Shown in pieces: positions 10,170 through 22,276 of a DNA stretch of 60,000 nucleotides. Source of the DNA: Membranipora membranacea (lineage: Eukaryota > Bryozoa > Gymnolaemata > Cheilostomatida > Membraniporidae). The stretch spans positions 8,992,001 through 9,052,000 of the forward strand of contig OU612068.1 in the NCBI GenBank assembly GCA_914767715.1, read 5' to 3'. Under the pieces are notes generated by a model. That model searched no databases, was not told the DNA's origin, and saw only the letters and a program-made list of their open reading frames with translations. Every line of letters begins with the position of its first letter. Positions within the stretch are counted from its first letter, which is position 1. A program made the translations under genes and the position numbers.

Positions 10170-11091
10170 GGCATTTCAGGATGTGGACACAATCACAACA
10201 ATGAAGGTCGTGACTGTTGTGACAATGTGTATCACCTAACTACTTCACCATGTCTCAAATAACTCATCCAGCAATCATTGTAGAAGAATCTTTTCATGAT
10301 TTTGCTCACTAGTGTACATGAGCGGTAATTCAAACTCTAATGAGTGGTACTCTATTGTCAGACGAGGAGAGACAGTCAAAGGAAGATAAAATTAGTTTTG
10401 TGACTTCAGTCAGATCAATGTCGTTGCTGTCAGTACTAATAAGTTCTACTTATGTGAGAGACCCCCTTCATCTTAGGAAAAGGTAAGTTTAATCAGTATG
10501 GAATCATAGTCCATAGGTCGTCGGGTCTGTGAGGTGAGGTGAAAATGCGAGGCTGTTCTCAAAGAGCCGTTCTATAGTGACATGCCACAGTTCTCTTCTT
10601 TTTTTTTTAAACAGATAATCTGATTTAATACTTTATTTAGGCTAAGCAGAAGGAGATTTATATTAAGAGGCTGCAATTATTGTGTCTTCACTTAAATGCT
10701 TTCCTAAAAACACACAGCATATTTTCAAAAATTATGTTTGTAGCATGAGGAAATTGGTAGACGTTTAATAATCTACATGTCAACAGACAGATCAGTAACA
10801 AGAGGTCTGCAGAAACCCAGCACATAATGATGGGTTCTTATCAAATTATCACCAATACCAACAGGAAAATGCAGCCATTCCCCCTCCCACTGATTGGTTG
10901 GTACACACCCCTCTTGTTTTATCTTTCTCTGTGTTTTTCTTTATTTGCTAATCCTGAATTATCACCTAAAATGTGCTGTGAGGTTAGAGAAAGCTAAGAG
11001 TCATCAAAATATTTAGCGGCCGATTGTGCTGGCCTGCTGGGCGTCCAACATTGCAAAATTATTGATAACATAGGTTTCATTCTTGTTTCAG

Positions 11092-11229
11092 GATATGAGG
11101 AGAAAGCAAAGAGTACCAGGAAGTCAATCGGAAGAAGATCTGAAGTGTTGATGCTGGGGCCCAATAATCAGCATCGCATGTTTCATGATGGACTCTCCAA
11201 CTCATCAGTTAAAAGAACAACATCCTTAG
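11092..11229 (+). CDS. Duplicated exon, unit 1 (open)
   Basis: The exon begins after TTGTTTCAG and ends at CTTAG|GTAAGG. It is open over about 45 codons and begins YEEKAKSTRKSIGRRSE. It is rich in Lys, Arg and Ser. It is the only one of three tandem copies without a stop. Intron phases (2 in, 1 out) would permit splicing to itself in phase, so the array could once have encoded a repeated protein segment. The family is unknown. Confidence 0.45.
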
Positions 11230-11503
11230 GTAAGGAAGTCATGTTTCCTAAAAAGCATGTAATAATAGTCATAGTGTTATTCAATTGTCAGACAGGGTTC
11301 TGGAGGATAAATGTTGTCGCTGTCAGTACTTATAAATTGATCTTATTCAAAATCCAAAAGAGATAGTCCATCTTGGCGAAAGATCAGTTCAATCTATTGG
11401 ATTATGGCTCTCAGCTTGTAGGCTTAGTGAAGTTTTTATGCCCTTTATGTTTCTTGACAATGGCATGCCTCTTCTCAAATAGCCTTTTCACATGTTTATT
11501 ACT

Positions 11504-11824
11504 CTAATTCTCTTTACTTTTTAAAGGTTTCACATATGCAATCAGCAGAGTTAACCCCACAGAGATAAGATGTAGCAAAGATGGTCCCGGTAATATTTTC
11601 CAACCTTTGACCATGATTATTATTTTTGTTGTAGTATGAGAAAGGGGGATACCAAATAATCCTAACGCTGAGAGATAGTTCACAGTTGCAATGAATCCAC
11701 AAAATCTCAGCCCAGAGAATCCACCACCAATCATCATCAAGATAGGCAGAAAAAAAGCAGACCCCAGACACCCCCTGTTCGGTTGGTAATAGTGCCTGAT
11801 TGTTCCGTCTGCTTCACCTTTCAT
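11504..11824 (-). other. Antisense ORF in the tandem unit, doubtful
   Basis: A 106-codon minus-strand frame lies in the intron-like part of tandem unit 1. It is broken in unit 2 at the homologous site (12540-12850), so it is not conserved. I regard it as chance and list it only because of its length. Confidence 0.1.
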
Positions 11825-12170
11825 ATGTTACAGTAAATCTTGTTACTGCAAATGATTAATATGTTATAATGTTGCTCCTTTTTTTTCAAATTTTCTCCAC
11901 AATGAATTTGAGTTTCTTGATTGCAATCCAAGGTCATACCAGTTGACTACGCATCAAGCGTGTTTTCCTTGTTTTGTTTAAAATTAGTCGACTGGTCTTG
12001 ATGAATTAGCCTAGTTGTGCTGTTATATGATACTAAAGCATGGTCAAAATAAAAGTCCCAACACGAGGGCCAACTCAATGATGTAGAAACTAAATCATTG
12101 AGGTGGCCCTCATGCTGGGCGTCCCAACATCAAAATATCATTATTCATGACTGTTTTGTCTTTTTTTCAG

Positions 12171-12286
12171 GATTTGAGGAGAAAGCAAAAGATACCATGA
12201 AGTCAATAAGAGGCGATCTGAGTATGATGATGATTGGCTTGATGATTAGCATCGAATGTTTCATCAGATAACAGACCAGACCTCAG
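12171..12286 (+). pseudogene. Duplicated exon, unit 2 (degenerate)
   Basis: The splice borders match unit 1 (TTTTTCAG acceptor, CCTCAG|GTAAGG donor) and the start FEEKAKDTMKSIR is homologous. The exon is about 22 bp shorter, shifts frame and meets a stop (TAA within AGATAACAG). It is a decayed copy. Confidence 0.5.
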
Positions 12287-13089
12287 GTAAGGATGTCTTG
12301 TTTCCTCAAGAGCATATAATAATAGTCATAGCATTAATATATGATAACGGTTGTCACTGTCAGTACTGATAAGTTGAACTTATTCCGAATGCAAGAGAGA
12401 CAGTCCATCTTGGCAAAACATCAGTTTAAGCTAAATTGAATCAGTTTAAGCTAAATTTAAGCTTTTAGGCGCAGTGATGTTTTATGCCCTGCATGCATGT
12501 TGACAGGGACAACCTTCTCCTCAAATAGCCATTTCACATGTTTATATTTAATTACTATGAAATGAAAAAAATAAAAATTCTCTTTATTTATGACAGTTTT
12601 GCAAATTCAATCAGAAAAGAATCAAGCTCACAGTGATAAGGTGTGTGCTCCAAAAAAACATTTTCAATCCTTTGACAACGCAGGCAATTATTTTTGTTGG
12701 AGCATGAGAAAATCAGAAGATATTAAATAAATAAGCCAAACACCGAGAATTTCGATATATTCACAAAATCTCAGCACAGAGAATCATCACCAAAACAAGC
12801 AGAAAAAGGCAGACCCCAGACACCCCTTGTTCGGTTGGTTATCGAACATTTTGTTTCGTCCGCTTCACCTTTTATATGATACAATTAGTCTTGTTACAGT
12901 GAATGGTGAATATGCCTCTTTTCTTCAAATCATCTTCACGTTGGATTAGAATTTCTTGACTGCAATCCAAGGTCATTACAGTTGGACATTCATAGAAGGG
13001 GAGCAGTTTTGAGTGCAGGCATACAAGGACGAGTTCCTACATCGTAATTTTATTAAAAAGTTCATTATTTTGTTCTGTAATCGTTTTAG

Positions 13090-13234
13090 GATCGGAGGAG
13101 AAATCAAAGAATACTAGGGAGTCCATCAGAAGAAAATCTGATGATCTAGATGGTGATGAGCTCAATAACTTCCTGTGACTGTATTATGATGAACTAACTA
13201 TCCAAGTCATCAGTCGAAGATCTAACATCTTTAG
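13090..13234 (+). pseudogene. Duplicated exon, unit 3 (stop)
   Basis: It is homologous to unit 1 (SEEKSKNTRESIRRKSDD) with acceptor CGTTTTAG and donor CTTTAG|GTAAAA. A TGA follows after about 28 codons, so the copy is broken or could be the true last exon of the gene. Confidence 0.45.
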
Positions 13235-13239
13235 GTAAA

Positions 13240-15470
13240 AGACTTATTTCCTTGATGAGAGCATTTTGTAATGCAGTTGTAAAAAGATAAAGTGCACAAA
13301 CTCCACCTGGCTTGATGGTAGTATAATTCTATCATCACCAGCAGTGCTGAGTTTGACCATTGAGACAATGATGCTACCAGATTGGTTTTAGCTGATAATG
13401 ATCATGAACAAAATTTGTTTTGAGTAATGAAGTTTGAGATGGGAGCAGGAAATCTTTATAGATTTGCCTATTTTTTCCCTGTGTCCTTTTTTATTTCCTT
13501 GCATTAGTCAATCTTATTTTTTCAGTCTAAAACAGAGATGACAGCTACTAGCAACCTCATCGTACTAAACTTACAAGGTATAGGAGAGAGATTTATCGAG
13601 CGAAACTGAAACATGTAAGACAATCATTCGCATCCAGAAATTTGTGTAACACAGTCTCTCTGTTGCACAATGAAAAGGTTGATTTAATATTACAGGTATT
13701 TAGCAACACTTTTTCTAAGAAAGTTTTTATTATAAGCTGGGTAATTAAAATGCTGTTAATAGGAATTTCCTGTCAATTCAGACACCTGAGTGTGTGGTCT
13801 CAGCTCAACTAATAGTTTTTACACCCAGGTGTGACTGTAATCGAATTTGTCTTCTCTTGCGAAGGAAGAAAGTAACTCTATATTCAGTTTTATTTCCAAA
13901 ACCACTTGCATAGCACAATATGGCAAATATAATGATTGTTTTTGTTAAAAAGAAAGTCTGTCTGTCAAATCCCTGAAATAGGCCCTACCTCGTTGAAAAT
14001 TCCCGCGAGCTGCTGTTTCTGCAATAAGAACAATTCATAATAAGAAACAATTTCTTTGGTCCCCTGGAGTCTGAATTAAGTGACTTACACTGTACTTGAC
14101 TGAAGCGATTCTTTATAAATAAAAGTGGCTTTTATTTTCTGTTTCAGTTGAATCACCATAGTTCTCAGATGCTTTGTACCATAGATCTCAGATGCTGTAT
14201 ACAATTATTGGATGCCTCAACAAAATTCAGCTCGACCATTCTGGATGCGCCAAATTTCTGGAGAAGCCAACAACTCTCACCAGCTGATAATTATATTGTT
14301 GGGTGAGGGTATCAAGAGTCGAGCAATCTTGACAGATTTCATAATTTTTTAGAGTTTAATTTTTGTGTTTGAGACCTCCGACTTAGTGAAAGGAATGTAA
14401 CACAAACATCCTGCCTCTGCATTTAAAGCGGTTTCCCTCCCAGAATCAAGTTTGACCTGAAACCTGCTATCAACACGATTGTCTTAAATTATTTTTGACC
14501 AAAGAATGAACCATATAACCATTCTGACAACTATTAAATATGGTCCGGTGTTTGGAGAGTGACTTTTAAGACACGGCATATGGAGCTGTGTGAATTCATG
14601 GACCTTACAAAAATGCTCAGGTCTTGTACCTAATGAGTAAAAAATTGAGCAATGACTATCATGACAAGATTTGTGTTAAATAGATTTTAAGTCTCATGAC
14701 AAAATATCACAATGGACTGATAAGACTGACAATATAGGATCACATAAGTCCAATTAACAATACTGTCATAATAAATGGCAGAAGAAACATATTCTTCATT
14801 CATCCCACCTTGCCTATCGATTGTATTGCAGTTTTTAGTTTACCAAATTATTAAGTAATAGCAGTAGTTGAGTCCCTGTTCACTTAAAGGACAAAACTCC
14901 AAGCTCAACATGTACACCTCTATACTCGACTTGGTGGGCTGAACCTTCTCGAATCAGTTTATGTATAATGCAAATTGTTTTTTGTGTTGTTAACATGTAT
15001 TGTTAGCCAGAATTATGTAAGATAATCTTGAAAGGATTGAGGTTGATAATCTTGAAAGATTTGAGGTTGATATCGGTATGCATTAGGGCTTCGCAGTCTT
15101 TTGTGACCTGTCCTTTGGTATGTTGATATTCCCCCCTCTCTTATAGGGTACGATTTAATGGGTTATAAAGGCTCTGAGCATCATTATGGTATTATATAAA
15201 TTACATGGTCTGCGAAATCGTGCTGATGTGATATCGAGATCATGTACCAGGATATCAAGCAGGCAGCTGAAGTGCCGAGCCATTCTATATAAATTTCTAT
15301 AAAATAATAGTTTAATAGTCAATAGTTTTCCATGTCAATGTGATTACTCTTACATAAACTGAACTGAAAAAGTTATGTACTTATATTTATAGTGTAATGA
15401 TTTAATGATGTGGTGATTATAGTAAATCAATCATACAGTTGGTAAAAAATGCAATGATCTGCCTCTGCAC
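13240..15470. other. 2.2 kb with no supportable gene
   Basis: No open frame over 60 codons is present. One acceptor-like TTTCTGTTTCAG lies near 14135-14147, but no exon could be followed from it. A short direct duplication (ATAATCTTGAAAG, near 15022 and 15045) is visible. Confidence 0.5.
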
Positions 15471-18400
15471 TTATGGCACACACAATCCCAATGATTACCA
15501 AAGGTCATGCAGTGATACCTGTGTACTCAGCTCAGTATTTTCAGTTTTTTAGCTTACTAGAAGTAACCGATGGTAAGTTATTCCTGAAATATTAGGAATT
15601 ACATCCCTCTTAATTAGAGTATTCATTTTTGTGTTTTGTGGATTGATAATTAAATAAAAGAAAAAGAAAGGCTCACTTTCAATACAGTTTTACAGATAGA
15701 GCAGGTCATTAGTATTGTTGCCAATTTAATGTCCTGATAGTTAGCTTCAAGTGAAGATTGACTGTCTTTGCTCCTCGGCTGATTCCGAGCCACGATGCAT
15801 CAACCTGGGGCGTCATAGTTTCTGAGAAAGGGAGAGAAGTTACAAGTCACCACTGCAGAAGAGCTGTCCTAGCTTGTTAGGCGGCCTACTAGGAAGGTGG
15901 GGGCTCTGCTATTGAGGAAAACAAGGTGGTGTTGGAGCAAGCAGAAAAGGAATATCCCGTAGCTGAGGCACTAGCTCACCAGCTGCTGTGGTCCTACCGC
16001 CAGTGGTGTTACTAGGAAGATGCACCACACATACCACGGAGAACACAGGCATGTAGGAAATCGGCTACTCAGAGAACCCCTGGGATAAATTGGTCAATAA
16101 TATAAACAACGACGCATCAAAGTTTAATCAATCTGCAGAGACCAATTGACATGAAAAATCACAGACACATAAACTCCATTGTGTACAGTGATAGTGTGAG
16201 ATTTCTCCACAATGAATATTGATTTACTTTGCTGAGTTACAGGAGGGGCTAATTTGAGTATTGATAAGTGGCTGCTGAATGTGACTAACACTCGGCTAAA
16301 TATTTGCTGAATCCTAATTGAAACCTGCCCAAACTGCTCAGAGAGGGTCAGGGCATGCAGGATACCTGCTGCTCAGAGAGAACCCGTTTCCTTAGATGGC
16401 TTCAGCAGACAGTAAGGATGGAAAACATCTCACAAAACAGCGTTGTTTGCTTAGAGCACATTAATCGTGTCACAACAATACAGAATGGGTGCTGAGTTAT
16501 TTAGTTTACCTAGTTTGGTTCTTAAAAGCCATCAGCAGGAGACCAGGGACCCAGTTACTACGGCCAAGTTACTTCGACCTCAATTGTATCGATATATATA
16601 GTGATAAATAATATAAATAACGACGCATCAAAGTAAAATCAATCCGTAGTGACCAAATAGACAATAAACTCCATTGTGTTCAGCAATAGGGTAAGAATTC
16701 TCCACAATGAATATCAATCTACTTGGCTGAGTTACAGCAAGGGGATAATTGGAGCTATGATAAAGTGCCTGCTGAATCTGGCTAAAACTCCGCTAAATGT
16801 ACGCTAAGGTTTACTTGAAACCTGCCCAAGCCCAATGATTACCAAAGGTCATGTAAAGATAGCTGTGCACTTAGCTCAGTATTTTCAGTTTTTTAACTTA
16901 CTAGAAGTAACCGATGGTAAGTAATTATATCCCTCTCAATTAGAGTATTAGTGATTAGTATTAGTGTTTTATGGATTGATAATTGAATAAAAGAAAAAAG
17001 AAAGGCTCACTTTCTCAATATAGTATTACAGATAGAGCAGGTCATTAGTATTGTTGCCAATTTAATGTCCTGATAGTCAGCTTCAAGTGAATTTTGACCG
17101 TTTTTGCTCCTTGGCTGATTATGAACCTCGACGTTTCAACCTGTGGAGTCATTGTTTCTAGGAGAAGGAGAGAAATTTCAGGTCGCCCCTGTAGATGAGC
17201 TGTCCTTGCCTGTTTGGCGGGCTGCCAGGAAGGTTTGGGGCTCTGGTATTTGAGGAAAGCAAGGTGGAGTTGGAGCCAGCAGAAAAGGGATGTCCCATAG
17301 CCGAGGCACTAGCTCACCAGCTGCTGTGGTCCTACCGCCAGCGGGAGTTACAAGCAAGATGCACCACGCCCACCACGGAGATTACAGGCATGTAGAACAA
17401 CGACTGCTCAGAGAACCTCGGCATGCAGCACACCACGGGGAGTGGTTCAATTACAGACTTAGCTGGCGTTAAGCTGTACATTCGCTGCTAAAAGTCAGCA
17501 AAGAACAAACCCACTCATTGATTCAGGTTTCAATAAGCATAAATTTAACATAGACTTATCTGATGTTTAGCCGTGTCATGGCTGTTCTGTATCAAGTGGC
17601 TATTACTCACCCATATGTAATATATTGATAAATAATATAAATAACGACGTATCAAAGTGAAATCAATCTGCAGTGACCGAATAAACATAAATGGACACAT
17701 GAACTCAATTGTGTTCGGCAATAGGGTAAGAATACTCCACCATGAATATCAATCTACTTGGCTGAGTTACAGCCAGGGGATAATTGGAGCTTTAATAAGT
17801 GCCTGCTGAATCTTGCTAAAACTCGGCTAAATATCCGCTAAGTTTTACTTGAAACCTGCCCAATCTGCTCAGAGAACCCATTCCCTGCAGATGAGCTGCC
17901 CTTGCCTGTTAGGTGGGCTGCCAGGAAGTTGGGGGGCTCTGTTTTTCGAGGAAAGCCGGGTGGAGTTGGAGCGAGCAGAAAAGGAATATCCCATAGCCAA
18001 GGCGCTAGCTCACCAGCTGCTGTGGTCCTATGGCCAGCAGGGGTTGCAAGGAAGATGCACCTCACCCACCACATAGATTACAGGCATGTAGGGCAACGGC
18101 TGCTCAGAGAACCTCCACATGCAGGACAATAGGGGGGTGCAGATGAACTGCCCTTGCCTGATAGGCAGCCTGTCAGGAAGCTGGGGGGGGGATTGGGCTC
18201 TGGTATTTGAGGAAATCAGGATGGAGTTGAAGCAAGCAGAGAAGGTATATCCCATAGCGAGGCGCTACAGAGTACACGGGCATGTAGGACACCTGTTTCT
18301 CAGAGAACCCAGGCACGCAGGACACCAGAGGGTGGCATCAGTTACAGATTAAGCTGGCTTTCAGCCTCACAACTACGGCTAATAGTCAACTAAAGCTAAG

Positions 18401-18770
18401 CCACTCACAAATTGGGGTTTCAAGTAGCATAAATTTAGCATTAACTTAGCTGATGTCTTGCCATATATTGGCTGTTCTATTTCAGGCAGCTATCACTAAT
18501 TCTATATCAGTATGTCAAATAATAAATGCCAATTGATTAAATGGTATCTATAACGCCCCATCAAAGTATAATCAATCTGCAGTTACCAACAAACATAAAA
18601 AATCACAGGCACATAAATTCAGTGATAAATTGAGATCTCTCTCTCCACAATGCATCAATTTACTTGGTTGAGTTATAGCAGGGGCTAATTGAAACACGGA
18701 TAAGTTGCTGGTAGAATCCGGTTTAAAGCTCACCTAAATGTCAGTTTAATGTCTGCTAAATCGCATTGTA
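15470..18770. repeat. Complex tandem repeat array
   Basis: Landmark ATGATTACCAAAGGTCATG occurs at about 15494 and 16837 (period about 1.35 kb). GGTCATTAGTATTGTTGCC recurs at 15702 and 17039. ACGACGCATCAAAGT-like motifs recur near 16105, 16620, 17645 and 18550. A GC-richer block, GAGCTG(T/C)CCTTGCCTG...CAGCTGCTGTGGTCCTA, recurs at about 15860, 17195, 17890 and 18140. Several overlapping ORFs in the GC-rich block come from its composition. The block's GC content is well above its surroundings, which hints that it came from another element. I could not name the family. Confidence 0.8.
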
Positions 18771-18799
18771 ATTGAAACTCATCCCACCGTGGCCACCGG

Positions 18800-19850
18800 A
18801 TGGATTATTTCCCATCCTGGTAGTCAATTGCAAACAGAGTGAGGGATCGCTTCACACTAGCTTTTCATACAAAAATCAAATAAAATTTGTAAGAATACAA
18901 ATAAATGACAATTGTGTCGCAAAATTATCAAGTGCACAATATTATATGATGACTGATGGTGCTTAGAGGGAAAGAGAGGGGGTGGGCAGCCTACCAGATG
19001 AGCCGCTGGTACCACCACCATTGTGACAGGTTGGTCTGGATTACATATGATTACCGGTAGCGGAAGCATACTGACCTGACACTGGATCTGACACTAGACT
19101 ATAGGGTAAATATTGAATATTTTGGCAGTTCAACGGTATAGGAAAAGCGTTTAGGGAAGTATTGACGCAAAATGAAATATACAAGGGGATGATTGTGACT
19201 CAGTTTTAATTAAAAACAATCAATCTGCAATAAGTCAGTACATTAATGAAATATATCAATGGAGTGGGTGGTCAATCTAAAATAGTCAACTATATATCAA
19301 AGATAAGCCTGTCTTGACAAGCTTTGTTCACCCCACCAATTACTTTCAGGCTAATCAAAGATATGAAAGCTTGTTGGAAGTTGAGTGACCGCATAAATTT
19401 AGTAGCTAGCTGACACAACTGACTGTATTGACTAAGACTATCCAACCATCACTGAACTGACTGCCCAAATCATTTTCATATCGAATCAATTTACCTTTAG
19501 TTTTATAGCCAGAATTTATGCTCCATAGTCTCCTCTTAAAAGTCACTTGATGACTCAATGACCACAACCATGTTTTTGACTGTTTATAGTGAATATTATC
19601 AGTTCCCTTGTGATACAATAGCCAACAACAGGTAAGTGTGGTAATCTGGCTTTAATTTGATTTTCAGGTGATATCAAAATTGTGCCTGGCAGGGTGTAAT
19701 TATATGTCTGAAGCTCTGTTTTAAGGCGTTTGTGCATTCTAGTCATTTAGTCAGAGCTCTCATATAACTAACTGCTTTCCAAAATGCTCAGAGAATCAAT
19801 GTAATAATCTGAGGCGCCAGAAGCTGAGGTCCAGACATTCTCTTTGCAGC
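18800..19850. other. No supportable gene
   Basis: Short minus-strand ORFs at 19406-19618 and 19555-19746 overlap in different frames and lack splice context. The segment at 19313-19360 carries the GCCTGTCTTGACAAGCTTTGTTC foldback module, seen also at 4690, as a degenerate copy ending in CAGGCT. Confidence 0.4.
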
Positions 19851-19883
19851 TAGTTGACCAGCTAGTTGACCAGCTAGTTGACC
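19848..19883 (+). repeat. 12-bp direct repeat, three units
   Basis: Three exact units of AGCTAGTTGACC stand head to tail. Confidence 0.95.
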
Positions 19884-21100
19884 ATCAGCACTACAATTTT
19901 AAATGCCATGAATTTTTTTGTCTTACCATGTCCATTCTTTTTCACCACTTTTTTAGATGTGTAAATAATTAATTGTGTGAAAATGACAAATTACTACCTG
20001 TCATGTCCCTTATATCTATGACTACACTTATATTTTTTTTGTCAAAAGTGTGATTGTAGCAAATAAGCTAACCTTTACAATTTTTTGTCATTATACCAAA
20101 TAAAAGACTAGAGGTGAACAGACCGTTTAGTTGTAAATTAAGTTGACGGATTAAAATATCACATCCTTACACAGCAAATTTAATCTCTCCACCTATAAAT
20201 AAAGTTATCTGGTTTTTTTATATCAATGAGATCATTATTATAGTCAATGCGCTGAAGTTCATTTGTCAAATCTGACAAATCTTTAAATTATATATATGTA
20301 TTGTTGTTTTCGATGTGAGGCAGGTGGGGTTCCGGTTCCGGTTCCGGGTTAACAAGTAAGCGCGACACAAGATACAAGATGGTGGATGATTCTAAGGGTA
20401 AATACTTAAATACCCAGTTGAGGGAAACAGAAGAACGTGTTATAACTTTTGTGCTAAATTAAGCAATTTACACTTTCCTGTCAAACTGTGTGATTAAAGT
20501 TTAAACATTATGTAGGGGACCCTTTTCATGTCCAAAACATTATAAAGGTGATTGATAAAGCTGACCAGATTTTATAACCTAAAACAAGTTAACCCCCCAT
20601 TTTTGTTGTGACTTAACTACGTTGCCTTGTCTCAAACTAATCTTGTGCTATCTCATTTCAGATTCCATTAGTCCGAACAACGGCTCAAAAGTATAACAGT
20701 TTCTGGATTAAATTCGAAGAAACATGCTTAGACAAAATAATGAGCAAAAATGTTTTCAATTTTCTGATTTACATTAATTTTCCCTGACTCTCGAAATTAT
20801 TGTATTGCTTGTTTCTATAATGACAGCCTCGACATCTGTCCTCATGTCCATTAAATCATAATCACTTGGTAAACAACTTACAATCTTAGTAATATTACTA
20901 TGGAACATGTTATCCATTTATTTTGGCCAACTCATAAACATGAACCTGAAAATTGTAGTATAATGATGTATGTTCTATACTATATTGTAATATGGATTTA
21001 TAGCAATATAATTGTGTGTTGTGGGTATGACTGGGTGACTTTCTTCATCAACATCCTCAGTGTCACTGTTTTGGGAAGATGATGGTAGATATGAAAAATT
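19884..21100. other. Downstream region of the membrane-protein gene
   Basis: No gene is seen. It holds three GGTTCC units (20328-20346) followed by a short GC-rich patch and an ATG in AAGATGGTGG at 20379. That could mark a first exon of a plus-strand gene, but I could not follow it. Confidence 0.35.
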
Positions 21101-21492
21101 TTATGAGCACTGACTGCCTCTATTGGAGAATTTGTGGACAACATTGTTATGTCTAGCAATGTTTCCCTGAATGAGCTTGTTGTAACAGTCACCATCATCG
21201 TTCTCTTCCAAATGTTCATAATTTATCCGATGTGAGTTTGCCCATTTGGGCTTCGATTGTGTATATGATTCATCGGCTGAGTTCCTGATTAGCTGCTCGT
21301 ATCCCTGTGATGCATTTCTAGATGTTGTGTGCCTTCTTCCCCTTTTCCCTTTACTACAGCTGCCACTCCCTGTCACTCCATCCCCGCCAGATTCCTTTCC
21401 ATAATATGTCGAATCCAGAATCTCTCCCTCTTTTCCATGATGTATTGGTGTCACAAATCCCATGAAGGGCTGGTGCCCACTCATCCGCACAG
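21101..21492 (-). CDS. Membrane-protein gene, last exon (tyrosine-containing tail)
   Basis: Acceptor TTTTCCAG|CTGTGC, 129 codons, then TAA at 21101-21103; the phase fits the upstream exon. The tail begins RMSGHQPFMGFVTPIHHG. A Gly/Ser/Lys-rich part follows, then two YxxL motifs: GYEQL, and 26 residues further on INYEHL. The second fits the ITIM consensus [IVLS]xYxx[LIV]. The spacing is too long for a canonical ITAM. Other tyrosines (STYYGK, ESYTQS) may be phosphorylation sites. The exon is intact, whereas its copies at 30.8 and 45.4 kb are disrupted, so this appears to be the only copy in the window that could work. A signalling role is inference. No polyadenylation signal was identified. Confidence 0.7.
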
Positions 21493-21931
21493 CTGGAAAA
21501 TGCACATGCTGTATTATAAATATGTTTTGTAAAAAATTAATGACATAAAATCAATTGTGTTTGAAGAAAACAGCTAATTTTGAGGAAATATATGTGTGCG
21601 AGTAAGCAGGTAAAAATATTAGGTATGATTTTAGGGAGTTTTGGGTATGATGATATGTTAGATATGATGACTGTTCAAGTAACACGCAGTAGGGTATTAT
21701 TACCTATTACACTATCAACACAAACCAGGAACCTAAGTATGCAGTATAGATTGCAAGTTTTTGTTGGAAGCAAGCGAGTTTTTTGGTGATTGGATAAAAC
21801 TTGCCAGCCTACTAACTGGGAATTTTTGTTTCCGTCTTCAAATGAGACTTTAAAGTACAATTTCTCCAAACTAAAAGTGAAACTGAAAAAAAAATTATTA
21901 AGCAATTTGGTCATAGAAAGTTAATCCGTAC

Positions 21932-22276
21932 CTATAACAGGAGGAGTCACAAGTATATAGCTCGGTCGTCTGGGCGGCGGCAAAAGTCCGATGAAGCTTA
22001 ACTGACTGCTTTGTGCCTTTGGCATAAATTCACCCTCTGGCTGCACAAATCCACCCTCTGACTTCACAAATCCTGCAGACTGTTGTCGTCTGCAGGCTGA
22101 CGAGCCTCTTCTTTTGCTCCTTGATTTTTTCTTGTGTTTTCTACGCGTCTGATGAGATGTTTCATCATCAGACGCATGGTACTCATCCTTTTTGCATCTG
22201 ACACAAAATAGTAGGATTGCTGATAGCGCAGTTAGGACTAATAGTACACAGATTATCGATACAATTATCTCGAAAT
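21932..22276 (-). CDS. Membrane-protein gene, penultimate exon (transmembrane segment and basic tail)
   Basis: The exon is bounded by TTTTGTAG|ATTTCG and TTATAG|GTACGG (345 bp, phase 2 in, phase 1 out) and is fully open. It starts almost at once with a hydrophobic helix of about 22 residues (IIVSIICVLLVLTALSAILL). CVRCKKDEYHASDDE follows, then a strongly basic run (KHKKKSRSKRRGSS), then two FVxxEG repeats and a proline-rich end (LLPPPRRPSYILVTPP). The positive charges after the helix suggest that the C-terminal side is cytoplasmic, making this a type I single-pass protein. It splices in phase to the last exon at 21101-21492. At least three broken copies lie at 35.6, 39.5 and 51.1 kb. The ectodomain exons were not found upstream, so the ligand and family are unknown. 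Confidence 0.7.

Larger units (their letters stand above)
10321..13240 (+). repeat. Three tandem copies of a ~1.0-kb exon-bearing unit
   Basis: The sequence around 11090-11480, 12170-12530 and 13085-13260 repeats in order. Each unit has a TTTCAG or TTTTAG acceptor, GAGGAGAAA(G/T)CAAA, a GGTAA donor, then TCGCTGTCAGTACT-like sequence. The (A/C)CATGTTTAT and CCCCAGACACCCC landmarks are shared by the first two units. A partial fourth unit precedes at about 10340-10490. The period is about 1.0-1.1 kb. This is duplication of a small exon with its introns. Confidence 0.8.

Noticed and set aside
17195-18352. Overlapping ORFs in the tandem array
   Set aside because: Two or three frames and both strands are open at once because of GC-rich composition. 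Frame is not conserved between array units.
19555-19746. Possible ubiquitin-conjugating enzyme start (HKRLKTELQTY...PGTILISP)
   Set aside because: The resemblance is limited to a few residues, there is no HPN or catalytic Cys region, and the frame changes soon after.
20341-20400. GC-rich patch with ATG at 20379 as a first exon
   Set aside because: Only about six codons before a GGTAAA, and no downstream exon could be linked.
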